From Anaerolineaceae bacterium (GTDB lineage Bacteria > Chloroflexota > Anaerolineae > Anaerolineales > Anaerolineaceae), in NCBI GenBank assembly GCA_003563055.1, contig PWSY01000036.1, positions 1 through 64,000 of the forward strand: a stretch of 64,000 nucleotides of DNA, written 5' to 3'. The notes below the pieces were generated by a model, which was not told where the DNA came from, did not search any database, and was given only the letters and a program-made list of their open reading frames with translations. A program made the translations under genes and the position numbers. Positions 8,923 to 21,138 of the stretch are shown in pieces. Each line of letters opens with the position of its first letter. The first letter of the stretch is position 1.

Positions 8923-9679
8923 GAAGGTCGCTGACTTCTGTCTTCAATCCCTCAACTTCCATAGCAAGTGTATTTTCAACGACCAGATCTCCCATTCTCA
9001 CGCGAATACCGGCAATTACCTCCGGATTAATTTCTATATCCATGTTGACATTTCGATCTGCCAGGGCGCTGAAGGTTCTGACCAAGGATCGTTGCTGCTC
9101 AGGTGAAAGCTCTTTAGCTGAACTGACAAACACCGTTGGCATACGATCGGAGAGCGAATCCCGAATCGTTCTGACCTGGCGCATATCGCGCTTTCCCAGG
9201 TCCCATATTTCAGCGGTTAATTCCTCAATCAGTTTATCGTGAATAGGATCAGGTGCCGTCTTAAAAAGTACCTGATTGCAAATATTAAGAATTGTGTCAA
9301 CCAATTCTTCATGGAGTGTTTCTAACTCCTGCTTTTGTCGTTTTTCAGCCTCACGTTGAGCTTCACTTAGAATTCTGCTTGCTTCTTCTTGCGTTGCTTC
9401 AAGCAATGATTGGCTTTTTGTTTCAGCTTGTTGATAAGCTATTTCAAGACGTTCTTGAATTTCAGAGTCGATATTGGCTAAACGAGTCTCTATTTCTGAT
9501 AATCGTTTATCTGCTTTCTGTTGCTTTTCCTGTGCATCTGTCAGTAAAGCTTCTTTTTCTCGAGCACGTTTATCAATGCGTTTTACGGTAGGCTTGAATA
9601 AAAGAAAATAAAGCACCACAGCCATAACCAGGAAATTAAAAATCTCGGCCAGAATCGTTACCAGATCAAGATCCAGCAT
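8897..9679 (-). CDS. atpF: F-type ATP synthase b subunit with delta-like C-terminal region
   Basis: N-terminal TM plus long charged coiled coil; C-terminal 'INPEVIAGIRVRMGDLVVENTLAMEVEGLKTEV' resembles the delta/OSCP C-terminus. Confidence 0.8.
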   Translation of the reverse strand: MLDLDLVTILAEIFNFLVMAVVLYFLLFKPTVKRIDKRAREKEALLTDAQEKQQKADKRLSEIETRLANIDSEIQERLEIAYQQAETKSQSLLEATQEEASRILSEAQREAEKRQKQELETLHEELVDTILNICNQVLFKTAPDPIHDKLIEELTAEIWDLGKRDMRQVRTIRDSLSDRMPTVFVSSAKELSPEQQRSLVRTFSALADRNVNMDIEINPEVIAGIRVRMGDLVVENTLAMEVEGLKTEVSDLLGESINGY

Positions 9680-9699
9680 TTAAATACTCCTTAATCGAT

Positions 9700-9975
9700 C
9701 TATAAAAAAAATCGATCCAACAATGGGTTTGCAAATAGCAGGACAAGAATGACCAGAAGAACATAGATAGCTGTCGATTCAAGCAGTGCCATAGAGATCA
9801 GCAAAGTTGTTCGGATATCGTTGGCTGCGTCCGGCTGGCGTGCCATACTTTCAAGTGCTTTCTTTGTAGCGATACCTTCCATGATGGCTGGTGTGATACA
9901 TCCTAAAACAATGCCGATGCTGGCCCCAAGAATGGTTATAACCGTTATGAGTGTTTGTGGATCCAGTTCCCACAT
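9700..9975 (-). CDS. atpE: F-type ATP synthase c subunit
   Basis: Two TM helices, loop 'ARQPDA', helix 2 'LLESTAIY'. Confidence 0.92.
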   Translation of the reverse strand: MWELDPQTLITVITILGASIGIVLGCITPAIMEGIATKKALESMARQPDAANDIRTTLLISMALLESTAIYVLLVILVLLFANPLLDRFFL

Positions 9976-9998
9976 AATAATTTAGTTTCCTTTCTTTT

Positions 9999-10688
9999 TT
10001 ATCCTGATTTAGATGTTTTTTGACGTAATTCACGTCTGTCTTGTTCGAATTCATCTACTTCAACTGCCGAAGCGATGTAAAGAGATGCCAATATCGTGAA
10101 AATATATGCTTGTAAAATACCCGTTAACATGGCTAACGCTGCTAATGGAAGTGGTAAGAGGAAGGGAATTAATGAAAAGACGATAGCCACGATCAGATCT
10201 GTGCTGAGAATATTACCAAATAGGCGAATCGATAGTGAAAGAGTACGAGAGAACTGGCTAATGATTTCGAGGGGCAGGATGAATATGGGGTTCGCCAAAT
10301 CTTTAAGGTATCCCCATAAGCCTTTTTCCCGAATACCGTAAACATGCACAGAAAAGAAGACCATAATTGCCAGGGCTACGGTGGTATTCAGGTTTGATGT
10401 TGGTGAAATAACAAACGGAAAAACCCCAAAGATATTTGCCAAAAGCAGGAAAATGGCCAATGTGCCTAAAATAGGTAGATATTGGGCAATGTTCGTATCT
10501 TCAGGTAAGACAGAACTGACCACATTATCGATAATTTCAATAATTAATTCACCGATGATTGGCCTGAACAACCGAATCAGAACAGCAGCTATGATGATGA
10601 TAGCCATCATTACCCAGGTAGAGGTTACCGTGTTGGTGATGGGTATGCCAAAGATTGTGAAAACGACTTGAGGGGTTATTGCCTCCAT
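9999..10688 (-). CDS. atpB: F-type ATP synthase a subunit
   Basis: 'PLEIISQFSRTLSLSIRLFGNILS' a-subunit signature; multi-TM. Confidence 0.93.
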   Translation of the reverse strand: MEAITPQVVFTIFGIPITNTVTSTWVMMAIIIIAAVLIRLFRPIIGELIIEIIDNVVSSVLPEDTNIAQYLPILGTLAIFLLLANIFGVFPFVISPTSNLNTTVALAIMVFFSVHVYGIREKGLWGYLKDLANPIFILPLEIISQFSRTLSLSIRLFGNILSTDLIVAIVFSLIPFLLPLPLAALAMLTGILQAYIFTILASLYIASAVEVDEFEQDRRELRQKTSKSG

Positions 10689-10697
10689 GACTATTCC

Positions 10698-11000
10698 TTA
10701 GACTCTACGAATTATTTTCTTCACAAAGATTAATCGTTGCTTCTTCAGCAAAATCACAAGTCTCACGATCATAAATGTGACAAAAACACATAACAATGCA
10801 GTGAATGAGTATGATAACGCAAATATGAAGACCAAGCTGATGCAGATCCATCTAATGATGGCACCCCCGATTATCAACCAGGTGCTATAACCAGGCTTTT
10901 CAGGATCAATTTGATCGACAGACCAATTCTGGCTTTTTAAATATATTACCGCTAAGCTTGAGCCTGTCAGCAACCAAAGTAAATGGCTAAAAAAATTCAT
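10698..11000 (-). CDS. atpR: N-ATPase AtpR-like membrane subunit
   Basis: 100-aa multi-TM protein at the AtpR position between atpQ and atpB. Confidence 0.65.
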   Translation of the reverse strand: MNFFSHLLWLLTGSSLAVIYLKSQNWSVDQIDPEKPGYSTWLIIGGAIIRWICISLVFIFALSYSFTALLCVFVTFMIVRLVILLKKQRLIFVKKIIRRV

Positions 11001-11266
11001 TGCTTATTATTTTCATCTTGATTTTGGTTCTTTTCACTAATATTCTTTCTCATTTCAACATCGATATATTTATAAAGATTATAGTAACCTGCAAGAACAC
11101 CAATCAATAAAAAGATTAAAGTAAAAATATACCTTGTTCCGATAACACGATCCAGATAATAACCCAAAAAGGCACCACCAAAGATGGAAAGTGCTAATTG
11201 CCAGCCTAAAGAGGTAAGCGCAATGGCTTTAATCCAGGTTTGCTTCTTTTTCTCTTCAGGTTCCAT
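10997..11266 (-). CDS. atpQ: AtpQ/AtpI-like membrane protein
   Basis: 89 aa, 2 TM, 'FLGYYLDRVIGTRYIFTLIFLLIGVLAGYYNLYKYI' AtpI-like; overlaps atpR. Confidence 0.65.
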   Translation of the reverse strand: MEPEEKKKQTWIKAIALTSLGWQLALSIFGGAFLGYYLDRVIGTRYIFTLIFLLIGVLAGYYNLYKYIDVEMRKNISEKNQNQDENNKQ

Positions 11267-11285
11267 CAGTTTGTGTCATGGTAAA

Positions 11286-13120
<1,835 letters not shown>

Positions 13121-13140
13121 CTATAAAAAGACCTCTTCTA

Positions 13141-13169
13141 ATTATCCTTAAATTAAGGTCATTTGTCAA
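13141..13169 (-). promoter_or_regulatory. Sigma-70-type promoter of the atp operon
   Basis: Minus strand TTGACA-17 nt-GATAAT, about 72 nt upstream of the atpD start. Confidence 0.7.
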
Positions 13170-13391
13170 ATTGACTTTGGGATAATTCTTTAAGAAAGGA
13201 TGTTTTGTTCTATTAGATTGAAGTACTAATTACACCAGAGAATTTTATTGTTTTTAGCTTATAAGGTAATTCTAGAAACAAGAAGAATATGAAATTTAGA
13301 AGTACTGACCAACTGCTTTACAAACGCAGTAAAAGTTAAGCAATTGTGCCGGGAATAATCCTTGAACCTGAGGATTAAATCAAATAAATGA

Positions 13392-14846
13392 TCAATCGTT
13401 TTCTGCCGGAGAAGTTGGGGTGGGCGTAAGGGTGGCATATTCCAAGTATCTCTGGGGGAACCAGCCAATGCGCCCTTCCTCATCCATTACCCTAACCCAG
13501 ACCAAACCGTCATATATTTGAGTCTCGTAAAGATCCAACAATTTTGCATTGAGTCTCAATCTCGCGATCACAGGGCCACCGGGTTCCTGGAGCAAATCAT
13601 AAAAACTGGGCAACCCAGAACTGATGACAAGTGCCGTCCGGGGAGTTGGCGACGGAGGTATGATCGTTGGTGTCGATGTGGGGGTTGATGTGGGTGTTGG
13701 TGTGGACGTTTCTGTTGGCGTGGCTGTGTAAGTTTGTGTGGGTGTATATGTGGCGGTGGGGCTGGGGCCAATTGTTATGGTAGGAGTTAAGGTTTGGGTT
13801 AGGGTTGGCGTTGGTGGCACAAGCGGATCAAGAGTCTCCGCCCTGATATAAGTGACGACAAGAGAGACTGCCTCATCTAGCCTGTCAACCAGTGCTTGTT
13901 GGAGTGTGATGATCTGATAATGAGCTGGAGTGATACTGGATCGAATGGTTAAGTCAATCACCAATTCTTTTTCTGACCGCCTGATGGATAGATCAGAGAG
14001 TTCTGCGTTATTCATTTCCCTGAGTTCCGTTTCAATGATGGTTTTGATTAACCGATTCTCCTGGGTTCGAGAGACGGATCGGATTCCTAAAACAGTCAAA
14101 GGGATCAGGAGCAGTAAGGTTAACATCCCAGAGATCATGATTGTTTTTGGGAGCTTGCCAGTTTTTATCTGATATCGTGGTGTAAATCCTTCAAAAAAAA
14201 ACATCAAAATGGCTGAAAAAGCGATGGTGACAGCATTGGTTAAGAACAGTAAGGTGGCACCACCAGCGATATCCCAACGTCCAAGTGCGAGGCCAATCCC
14301 AATGGTCGAAAGCGGCGGCATCAGTGCAGTGGCTATCGCCACACCGGGTAATGCTGCAGAAAGATGTGGCTGTGCTAAAGCAAATGAAGCCGCCAGGCCG
14401 CCGGCCAGGGCAATGATCAAATCATTGGGCGTTGGCTGTGTTCGGCTGAGCACTTCGGGGGGAATTTCAATTAGAGATGGGACAAAGGGAAGGTAGATAT
14501 TACTGAGGGTGAGCAAAGCTGCAAGAAGTATTGATAAAAGAGCAGCTCTCACGAGGGCGGTAGCAGAATCCTGGGCAAGTTTAGTGTCAGCTGTGATGGA
14601 CCCTAATCCAACACCCAGAATCGGTGACATTAATGGCGCGACAAGCATGGCACCGATGATTACTGCCGGAGAATTATTGATTAATCCCAGGGTCGCAATG
14701 GCGCCTGAGAGAATCACCAGGAAAAAGAAGTCAAATCCTGGCGAAGATGCCTTTCGAATATTTTCAACAATATCTTCTCGGCGTTTATCATCCAATGGCT
14801 CGAAGTATTGCGAGAGCCAGGTTTTTAATCGGTTCATTTCGTTCAT
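13392..14846 (-). CDS. DUF389 membrane protein with T/P/S-rich linker and SH3-like C-terminal tail
   Basis: 'GLINNSPAVIIGAMLVAPLMSPILGVGLG' DUF389 core; 'PTPTSTPTSTPT' linker; 'GGPVIARLRLNAKLLDLYETQIYDGLVWVRVMDEEGRIGWFPQRYL' SH3-like. Confidence 0.8.
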   Translation of the reverse strand: MNEMNRLKTWLSQYFEPLDDKRREDIVENIRKASSPGFDFFFLVILSGAIATLGLINNSPAVIIGAMLVAPLMSPILGVGLGSITADTKLAQDSATALVRAALLSILLAALLTLSNIYLPFVPSLIEIPPEVLSRTQPTPNDLIIALAGGLAASFALAQPHLSAALPGVAIATALMPPLSTIGIGLALGRWDIAGGATLLFLTNAVTIAFSAILMFFFEGFTPRYQIKTGKLPKTIMISGMLTLLLLIPLTVLGIRSVSRTQENRLIKTIIETELREMNNAELSDLSIRRSEKELVIDLTIRSSITPAHYQIITLQQALVDRLDEAVSLVVTYIRAETLDPLVPPTPTLTQTLTPTITIGPSPTATYTPTQTYTATPTETSTPTPTSTPTSTPTIIPPSPTPRTALVISSGLPSFYDLLQEPGGPVIARLRLNAKLLDLYETQIYDGLVWVRVMDEEGRIGWFPQRYLEYATLTPTPTSPAEND

Positions 14847-14899
14847 GATGTCGCCTATAATTAGATTTTAAGCATGGAAATTTAAACTGATAACTGGCA

Positions 14900-16558
14900 T
14901 TAGTTACTGATTTTCAGCCACAGGAATTCATAAGCATCCGTTGCTATGGTTGTTTGATCACTTTTGATATGCCTGAATTTGCTGTTATGAACAATATCAA
15001 TCAGTATTTTATCTCGATCGTCAGGGAGGTTTAAGGTGATCATCTGGTTTTTATCGCTGAGGTTAAGGATGCAGATAACCTTCTGGCCCTGATATTCTCG
15101 TAAGATCACCAAGCACTCTGTTTGATCCACAGCTAAAAACTTGTAATTACCGGATGCAAAAATGGGATGCGTTTTACGAACCTCGACCAAGTGTCGCATT
15201 TTATGGAGTAAGGAGTTAGGGTCTGATAATCCTGCGGATACGTTTAGTCTTTTATATGAGTACGCTCCAGTGGTGATTACGGGTGCATATAGTTCATTTT
15301 GGTTGGCAGTGGAGAAGCCAGCGTTAGGCGAGTCATCCCACTGCATCGGTGTTCGCACCCCATTGCGATCTGGCAGCCAGATATTATCACCCATTCCTAT
15401 TTCGTCGCCGTAATAAATGATGGGTGCACCTGGTAAACTGTACAGCAGGGCATTGGCTAATAGAATTTTTTGGTGGTCGTTATCCAGTAATGGGGCTAAC
15501 CGACGTCGAATTCCAAGGTTGAGACGCATGCGTGGATCGGGTGCATATTCTTCCCACATCCATTGTCTTTCCTCTTCTGTGACCATTTCCAGGGTTAACT
15601 CGTCATGGTTACGCAGGAAAGTACACCACTGGGTATTATCGGGGATGTCAGGAGTCTTTGACATTATCCAGTGAATGGGGCTCGCGTCACCTTTTCGTAT
15701 AGCCATAAATATTCGGGGCATGACCGGGAAGTGAAAGCCCATATGAAATTCATCCCCATCGCCAAAGTATTCGCGTACATCTTCTGGCCATTGATTGGCT
15801 TCAGCTAAAAGGATTTTGCCTTCATAATGATCATTCATAAAAGCACGGAAACCTTTTAGAATCTGATGGGTCTCTGGCAGGTTTTCACAGTTGGTACCTT
15901 CTCGTTGGATCAGGTAGGGAACAGCATCTGCCCTAAACCCATCAATGCCCATATCCAGCCAGAATTTCATCACCTGCTGCATTTCTTCAATTACATCTGG
16001 ATTATCATAATTTAAGTCTGGCTGTGAAGAATAAAACCGGTGCCAGTAGTACATGCCGGCTTGATCATCGTAGCTCCAATTGGATTTTTCGGTGTCCAGA
16101 AAGATGATCCGGGCATCGGAATATTTATCATCTGTGTGTGACCAGACATAATAGTCCCGGTATTTAGAATCTGCCTCTGAGCGCGATTTCTGAAACCAGG
16201 GATGTTGATCAGAAGTGTGGTTGAGGACGAGGTCTGATATGATTTTTAAGCCACGATGATGTGCTTCATTGACAAGCTGCTTAAAATCATCAATGGTGCC
16301 GTAATCCGGGTGGATGTTATAGTAGTCTGCAATGTCATACCCATCGTCTTTGAGGGGGGATGAGAACATGGGCAAAATCCAAATGCAATCAATTCCTAGT
16401 TGCTTGATATAATCCAGTTTACTGATTAGCCCAGGGATATCCCCATTGCCATCACCCGTTGAATCACAAAAAGCGCGTATGTGGACTTCATAAAACATGG
16501 CGTTCATATACCAGGGCAATTGCTGGGTTTTCATCTGATCTCCTTTGCCGTGTATCAA
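14900..16558 (-). CDS. treS: Trehalose synthase / GH13 alpha-amylase family
   Basis: 'WYMNAMFYEVHIRAFCDSTGDGNGDIPGL', 'GFRADAVPYL', 'FLRNHDELTLEMVT', 'RTPMQWDDSPNAGFS'; likely start at about 16534. Confidence 0.82.
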   Translation of the reverse strand: MIHGKGDQMKTQQLPWYMNAMFYEVHIRAFCDSTGDGNGDIPGLISKLDYIKQLGIDCIWILPMFSSPLKDDGYDIADYYNIHPDYGTIDDFKQLVNEAHHRGLKIISDLVLNHTSDQHPWFQKSRSEADSKYRDYYVWSHTDDKYSDARIIFLDTEKSNWSYDDQAGMYYWHRFYSSQPDLNYDNPDVIEEMQQVMKFWLDMGIDGFRADAVPYLIQREGTNCENLPETHQILKGFRAFMNDHYEGKILLAEANQWPEDVREYFGDGDEFHMGFHFPVMPRIFMAIRKGDASPIHWIMSKTPDIPDNTQWCTFLRNHDELTLEMVTEEERQWMWEEYAPDPRMRLNLGIRRRLAPLLDNDHQKILLANALLYSLPGAPIIYYGDEIGMGDNIWLPDRNGVRTPMQWDDSPNAGFSTANQNELYAPVITTGAYSYKRLNVSAGLSDPNSLLHKMRHLVEVRKTHPIFASGNYKFLAVDQTECLVILREYQGQKVICILNLSDKNQMITLNLPDDRDKILIDIVHNSKFRHIKSDQTTIATDAYEFLWLKISN

Positions 16559-16649
16559 ATCTTTAGCCTAGATGAATACGTACAGTATAGCGGTAACCTG
16601 TGACTCCGACAAGGTATTTGTTTAAAGTGATTGTTTAAAGTTATTGTGT

Positions 16650-19600
16650 TCAATCAGTGATTAATGTGACTTCTTCGGCAATCAATCGAATATCCTGCTG
16701 ATCACCTTCAGATTCAATCACACCCTCAATAATAAATGGTCCTGGTTCATTCATCAAGGAATAAACCTTTCTGTAAAGCCTGGGCAGAATAATAATTGGA
16801 AGTGATCCTTCCATATCCTCTAAAATCAAATATCCCATGATTTCTCTTGATCGTGATCGGCTTCGTCGCATCGTTTGTCGCATACCAGCAACTTTTACTT
16901 TTTCGCCGACCAAAGTTTGGGCTTCAAGCGTTGAAATGGCTCCTGCTGAATGGATTTGATCCGCATATTGTTCAAAAGGTGACATAACCAGGTTTACACC
17001 CAAAATATCTTGCTGTGCCATTTGTTTTTTTTCGATGGGCCAATCGGGGACATTATCCTCGGATGAAAACAAAGCCATTTGGCCTGGCAGTCTTACTTGT
17101 TCAACCCGTTGGATTCCTTGAGGTATGGTTGTTAACCCTTCGATTGCGCCGCATAGTACCAGGTGAAGGGCTTCTTTTTTTTGAGGATCAACCCTGGTCA
17201 GGAAATCATCAAAAGAGTGAAAGGGTCGCATTTTCCGAATGTTACATGCTGTATGATGCGATAGCCCTCTTACCTGGTTTAGCCCCATATAAAGTACTGG
17301 TTGGCTTTTGGGATAAGCGACATGGAACCGGTAATTTGAATGGTTAATATGTGGGGGATTGATTTGCAATCCCAGGCGGTGGGCTTCCATTAGGTACACC
17401 CGTTGAGAATAATAACCACCACCATACCCAAGAACTGCGGACATGAATTCTGCCGGATAATGGGTTTTGCACCAGGCTGACTGCCACGCTAACTGGGCAT
17501 ATGAAGCAGCATGAGCCTTGGGAAAACCGTAACCGGCAAATGCTGCCATCATTTCCCAGATTCGATCGGCTATCTCTGGAGGAACGTTTTTGTGTTGCGC
17601 TGCCCCCTCGATGAAACGCTTGCGAAGGGTATCCATTACCCGGCCAGGATCAAAATGGCTCATCGCGCGCCTGAGGATGTCTGCGTCGGTTATGGAAAGA
17701 CCACCTAATTCGTGGGCAATTCTTAATACCTGTTCCTGGTACAGGATCACTCCGAGAGTGTCATCGAGTAAATGGGTTAGTGATTGGTGGATGTGTGTCA
17801 CTGGTTCTTCACCGCGAAATCTGCGGACAAAAGCATCACGCAATCCACCTCGCAGCGGACCCGGTCTATAAAGCGCTAATGCTGTCATGATGTCTGCCAC
17901 ATTGGCGGCATTGATCTCTCGCAAAGTGGCACGCATCCCCGGGCTTTCGATTTGAAAGCAACCAAGGGTCTTTGCTTCTGAGACAGTTTCAGCAGTTAAA
18001 ATTTCTTTTTGGGGAATGTTTTCTAATACTTGCAATCCATCCTTAAATTCGCTCCGATGCCATGATTGGATGCGTTCAGCGACTTCGCCGAGGACGGTAA
18101 GACCGCGAATACCCAGCAGGTCGATCTTGACAAGGCCAAATTTCTCGATTCCTTCTAAATCAAACTGGACGTGGTTTACCCCCAATGAAGCAGAATGAAT
18201 CAGTGGAATCATATCGGTAATTGGGAAAGGTGAAATGACGAGCCCTCCCGGATGGACCGATAGATGTTTGGGGTTGTCCAGGATTGCTCTGGCATCTGAG
18301 ATGATTTTCTTCAAAACTGGTATCGAATGATCATTATCTAGCGCTGAAAATGGATCTTTATGTTGATTGTCATGTTGAAACCGATAGGAGGAGGGGAGTT
18401 TTCTTGATAGTTGGCGAATGGTCTCAGATGAAAGCCCGTAAACCCTGGCAACATCACTCAGGGCGGATTTTGGCCGATAGCGGTTAATTGTGCCAACCAT
18501 TGCCACCCGATCTGATCCATACTTGTCAAACACGTATTGAATGACTTCATCACGGCGGTGAGAGGCAATGTCTGTATCGATATCTGGAGGTTTTAATCGA
18601 GCAGGGTTGAGGAATCTTTCGAAATACAGGTTTAATGCAAGTGGGTCAGGTGAAGTGATGTTCAAACAATGGGCTACAAGAGAAGAGGCTGCAGATCCTC
18701 TCGATGAGATTGGGATACCCAGTTTGCGGGCATGATTGAGCACATCTTCAACGATTAAAAAAATTGGTTCGTAGCCCATTTCTGAAATGACGGAGAGTTC
18801 ATATAACAAACGTTCAGTAATTTCAGGTGTGAGTTTTTTATACTTCTTTTCTGCGCCTGTAAACGCTCTTGTGTGAAGGTACTCGGATTGTGATTCACCG
18901 CTGGGTGTGGGGAATTCTGGAAAAAGAATTTGACCAATGGGGAGGTCCAGATGACAACGCTCTTCAATTTCTTTAAGGTTCGTCAATGCTTCAGGTAGAT
19001 CATTAAAGCGATACGCAAAATTTTCCATGGTGGGAAAGTGCGCGCTTCCAGGGGGAAGCAGGATTTTTGATAATTCTTTCAAGGCAGTGTTATGTTTGAG
19101 TGCTGTGAGCGTTCGAAAAGTGTTGTGATCCTCACGTTTGCCATAGAAGATGGTCTGAGTGGCGATAATGGGTAGTCGATGAAACTTTGCCAGCGTCAGC
19201 AACGCATTTTCGTTTTTCAAAGGCCCATTTTCATATCGCTGTAACTCCATAAAGCAATCTGATTGATAGATGTCTATTAAAGCACCAAGAAACTGGTTTG
19301 CCAATCGTTTAGATTGAGGGCTGTGGATAATTATCTCTCGAATGATGTCATTTGGGTCTCCTGTGATACAGATTAATCCCTGTTGATGGCTGGCCAGTAC
19401 CTGGAAATCCAGATGCGTTTGTTCGGTTAGGGTTTTTGTGCTTAACCGCGACAAATTAGACCAGCCTGACCGGTCTTTTGCCAGCAGGATCAGGTTTCCC
19501 TGGTATCCCTTGTACATCAGATCAATTTTTAGACCGAGGATGGGTTTGATCCCTGCTTGATGACAGGCTTCGTAAAAGTCGATAGAACCAGTCAGGTACC

Positions 19601-19733
19601 GGTGATCGGTCAAAGCCAATGACTTGATCCCTTTTGCCGAAGCATGTTTCACAAGGGCTTGCGGTGAAAGGAGAGAGCCTAATAAGTCGAAATAAGAGTG
19701 GGTGCGCAGAAATGGGATTGATAGACTGGTCAT
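16650..19733 (-). CDS. DNA polymerase III alpha subunit, DnaE2/ImuC-like length and motifs
   Basis: 1027 aa; 'PPDIDTDIASHRRDEVIQYVFDKYGSDRVAMVGTINRYRPKSALSDVARVYGLS'; PHP N-terminus and C-terminal OB-like domain. Confidence 0.8.
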   Translation of the reverse strand: MTSLSIPFLRTHSYFDLLGSLLSPQALVKHASAKGIKSLALTDHRYLTGSIDFYEACHQAGIKPILGLKIDLMYKGYQGNLILLAKDRSGWSNLSRLSTKTLTEQTHLDFQVLASHQQGLICITGDPNDIIREIIIHSPQSKRLANQFLGALIDIYQSDCFMELQRYENGPLKNENALLTLAKFHRLPIIATQTIFYGKREDHNTFRTLTALKHNTALKELSKILLPPGSAHFPTMENFAYRFNDLPEALTNLKEIEERCHLDLPIGQILFPEFPTPSGESQSEYLHTRAFTGAEKKYKKLTPEITERLLYELSVISEMGYEPIFLIVEDVLNHARKLGIPISSRGSAASSLVAHCLNITSPDPLALNLYFERFLNPARLKPPDIDTDIASHRRDEVIQYVFDKYGSDRVAMVGTINRYRPKSALSDVARVYGLSSETIRQLSRKLPSSYRFQHDNQHKDPFSALDNDHSIPVLKKIISDARAILDNPKHLSVHPGGLVISPFPITDMIPLIHSASLGVNHVQFDLEGIEKFGLVKIDLLGIRGLTVLGEVAERIQSWHRSEFKDGLQVLENIPQKEILTAETVSEAKTLGCFQIESPGMRATLREINAANVADIMTALALYRPGPLRGGLRDAFVRRFRGEEPVTHIHQSLTHLLDDTLGVILYQEQVLRIAHELGGLSITDADILRRAMSHFDPGRVMDTLRKRFIEGAAQHKNVPPEIADRIWEMMAAFAGYGFPKAHAASYAQLAWQSAWCKTHYPAEFMSAVLGYGGGYYSQRVYLMEAHRLGLQINPPHINHSNYRFHVAYPKSQPVLYMGLNQVRGLSHHTACNIRKMRPFHSFDDFLTRVDPQKKEALHLVLCGAIEGLTTIPQGIQRVEQVRLPGQMALFSSEDNVPDWPIEKKQMAQQDILGVNLVMSPFEQYADQIHSAGAISTLEAQTLVGEKVKVAGMRQTMRRSRSRSREIMGYLILEDMEGSLPIIILPRLYRKVYSLMNEPGPFIIEGVIESEGDQQDIRLIAEEVTLITD

Positions 19734-19914
19734 TGGATACTGTGGTTCTCACATAAAATCGAACAATTATTCTAATATTATTATATGGAAAATTATCTAT
19801 CAGGGCAAGTTCAATCGTAAGAGGGTTGTTTCACGCTTATGTGTGCGCGTAGAAAAACAGGGAATGAAAGTTATCAACTGGATAATATCAACAATAATGT
19901 GACAAATCGAAAAT

Positions 19915-19952
19915 CAAAAGAAAAAGACGAGAGGCAATAATGGCTCTCGTCT
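19915..19952 (-). terminator. Intrinsic terminator downstream of inositol-phosphate synthase
   Basis: AGACGAGAG...CTCTCGTCT with T-rich tract on the minus strand. Confidence 0.8.
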
Positions 19953-19976
19953 GAATAGTGTATGAGCAAGCTCTGA

Positions 19977-21053
19977 TCAACCTATAATAAACGCCTCTGT
20001 TTTATCTCGGGCTATGCTGTCCTGATATTGTTTGGGAGGGGTCTTCATAAAATAAGCCGAGGGTGCGAGGAGGGCCCCTGACAGGCCTCGATCTAAACCG
20101 AGCTTACAACAGCGAACCGCGTCAATGATAACGCCGGCCGAGTTGGGGGAGTCCCAAACCTCCAGCTTTGCTTCCAGGTTGAGGGGTACGTTGCCAAATG
20201 TGGTGCCTTCCATCTTGATGTGGCAAAACTTACGATCGGTCAGCCATGGCACATAATCACTCGGGCCAACATGGACATCCTCGCTGGCGATATCGTATGG
20301 CAGCATGCTGGTTACGGCCCCGGTTTTACTGATCTTTTTAGATTGTAACCGTTCTCGTTCGAGCATATTCATAAAGTCGGTGTTGCCACCAAAGTTGAGC
20401 TGGTAGGTGTGGTCCAGACGCACCCCTCGGTCAACAAATAAACTGGCCAGCACCCGGTGAAGAATAGTCGCACCAACCTGGCTTTTGATATCGTCACCAA
20501 TAATTGGCAGACCTTTCTCCTCAAAGCGTTTATTCCAATAATCAGAGCTGGCAATAAATACAGGGATGGCATTGACAAAACCACAGCCTGCTTCCAGTAC
20601 CTGTTCTACATACCACTTAGTGGCCATTTCTGATCCTACCGGCAGAAAACTGACGACCACATCCGTTTGAGTTTCCTGGAGTATCTTTACAATATCATCT
20701 GTTGGTCCTGGCGACTTTTTGACAATCTGATTCAGGTATTTCCCCAAGCCGTCATGGGTCATCCCACGATAGACGGGTACGTCCTTGTGGGGAACATCTG
20801 CAAAGCGGTAGGTATTGTTCGGAAAAGCATAAATTGCCTCAGAGAGGTCTTTGCCAACCTTTGTATCCACTACATCAAAAGCAGCAGAAAATTCTACGTC
20901 CGAAACGTGATATCCGCCCAGGTTAACATGCATTAGCCCAGGTACTCGTTGATCGCTTTTTGCTTGTTTGTAAAATTCAACGCCCTGAACAAGAGAAGAA
21001 GCGCAGTTGCCAACCCCCACGATTGCGACGCGTACTTTTTTATTTTCGCTCAT
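19977..21053 (-). CDS. ino1: Inositol-3-phosphate synthase family protein
   Basis: '[21 protein letters not shown]', '[45 protein letters not shown]'. Confidence 0.88.
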   Translation of the reverse strand: MSENKKVRVAIVGVGNCASSLVQGVEFYKQAKSDQRVPGLMHVNLGGYHVSDVEFSAAFDVVDTKVGKDLSEAIYAFPNNTYRFADVPHKDVPVYRGMTHDGLGKYLNQIVKKSPGPTDDIVKILQETQTDVVVSFLPVGSEMATKWYVEQVLEAGCGFVNAIPVFIASSDYWNKRFEEKGLPIIGDDIKSQVGATILHRVLASLFVDRGVRLDHTYQLNFGGNTDFMNMLERERLQSKKISKTGAVTSMLPYDIASEDVHVGPSDYVPWLTDRKFCHIKMEGTTFGNVPLNLEAKLEVWDSPNSAGVIIDAVRCCKLGLDRGLSGALLAPSAYFMKTPPKQYQDSIARDKTEAFIIG

Positions 21054-21138
21054 ATTTTTTAGTGCCCTTTCTTAAAAACTTAAATGATATGATTTTATTA
21101 TAACTGATGGTGATAAAGAAGTGCATTTTTTGTTGGGA

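Noticed and set aside
13259-13483. 74-aa minus-strand ORF overlapping the DUF389 C-terminus
   Set aside because: Out-of-frame overlap with a supported CDS and no family-like pattern.
13568-13771. His/Pro-rich 67-aa ORF ('APAPPPHIHPHKLTQPRQQKRPHQHPHQPPHRHQR')
   Set aside because: Alternative frame of the low-complexity T/P linker of the DUF389 gene, not an independent peptide.
13568-13830. CRISPR-like or tandem repeat region
   Set aside because: The repetitiveness is explained by codons of the T/P/S linker; no direct repeats with regular spacers occur in the window.
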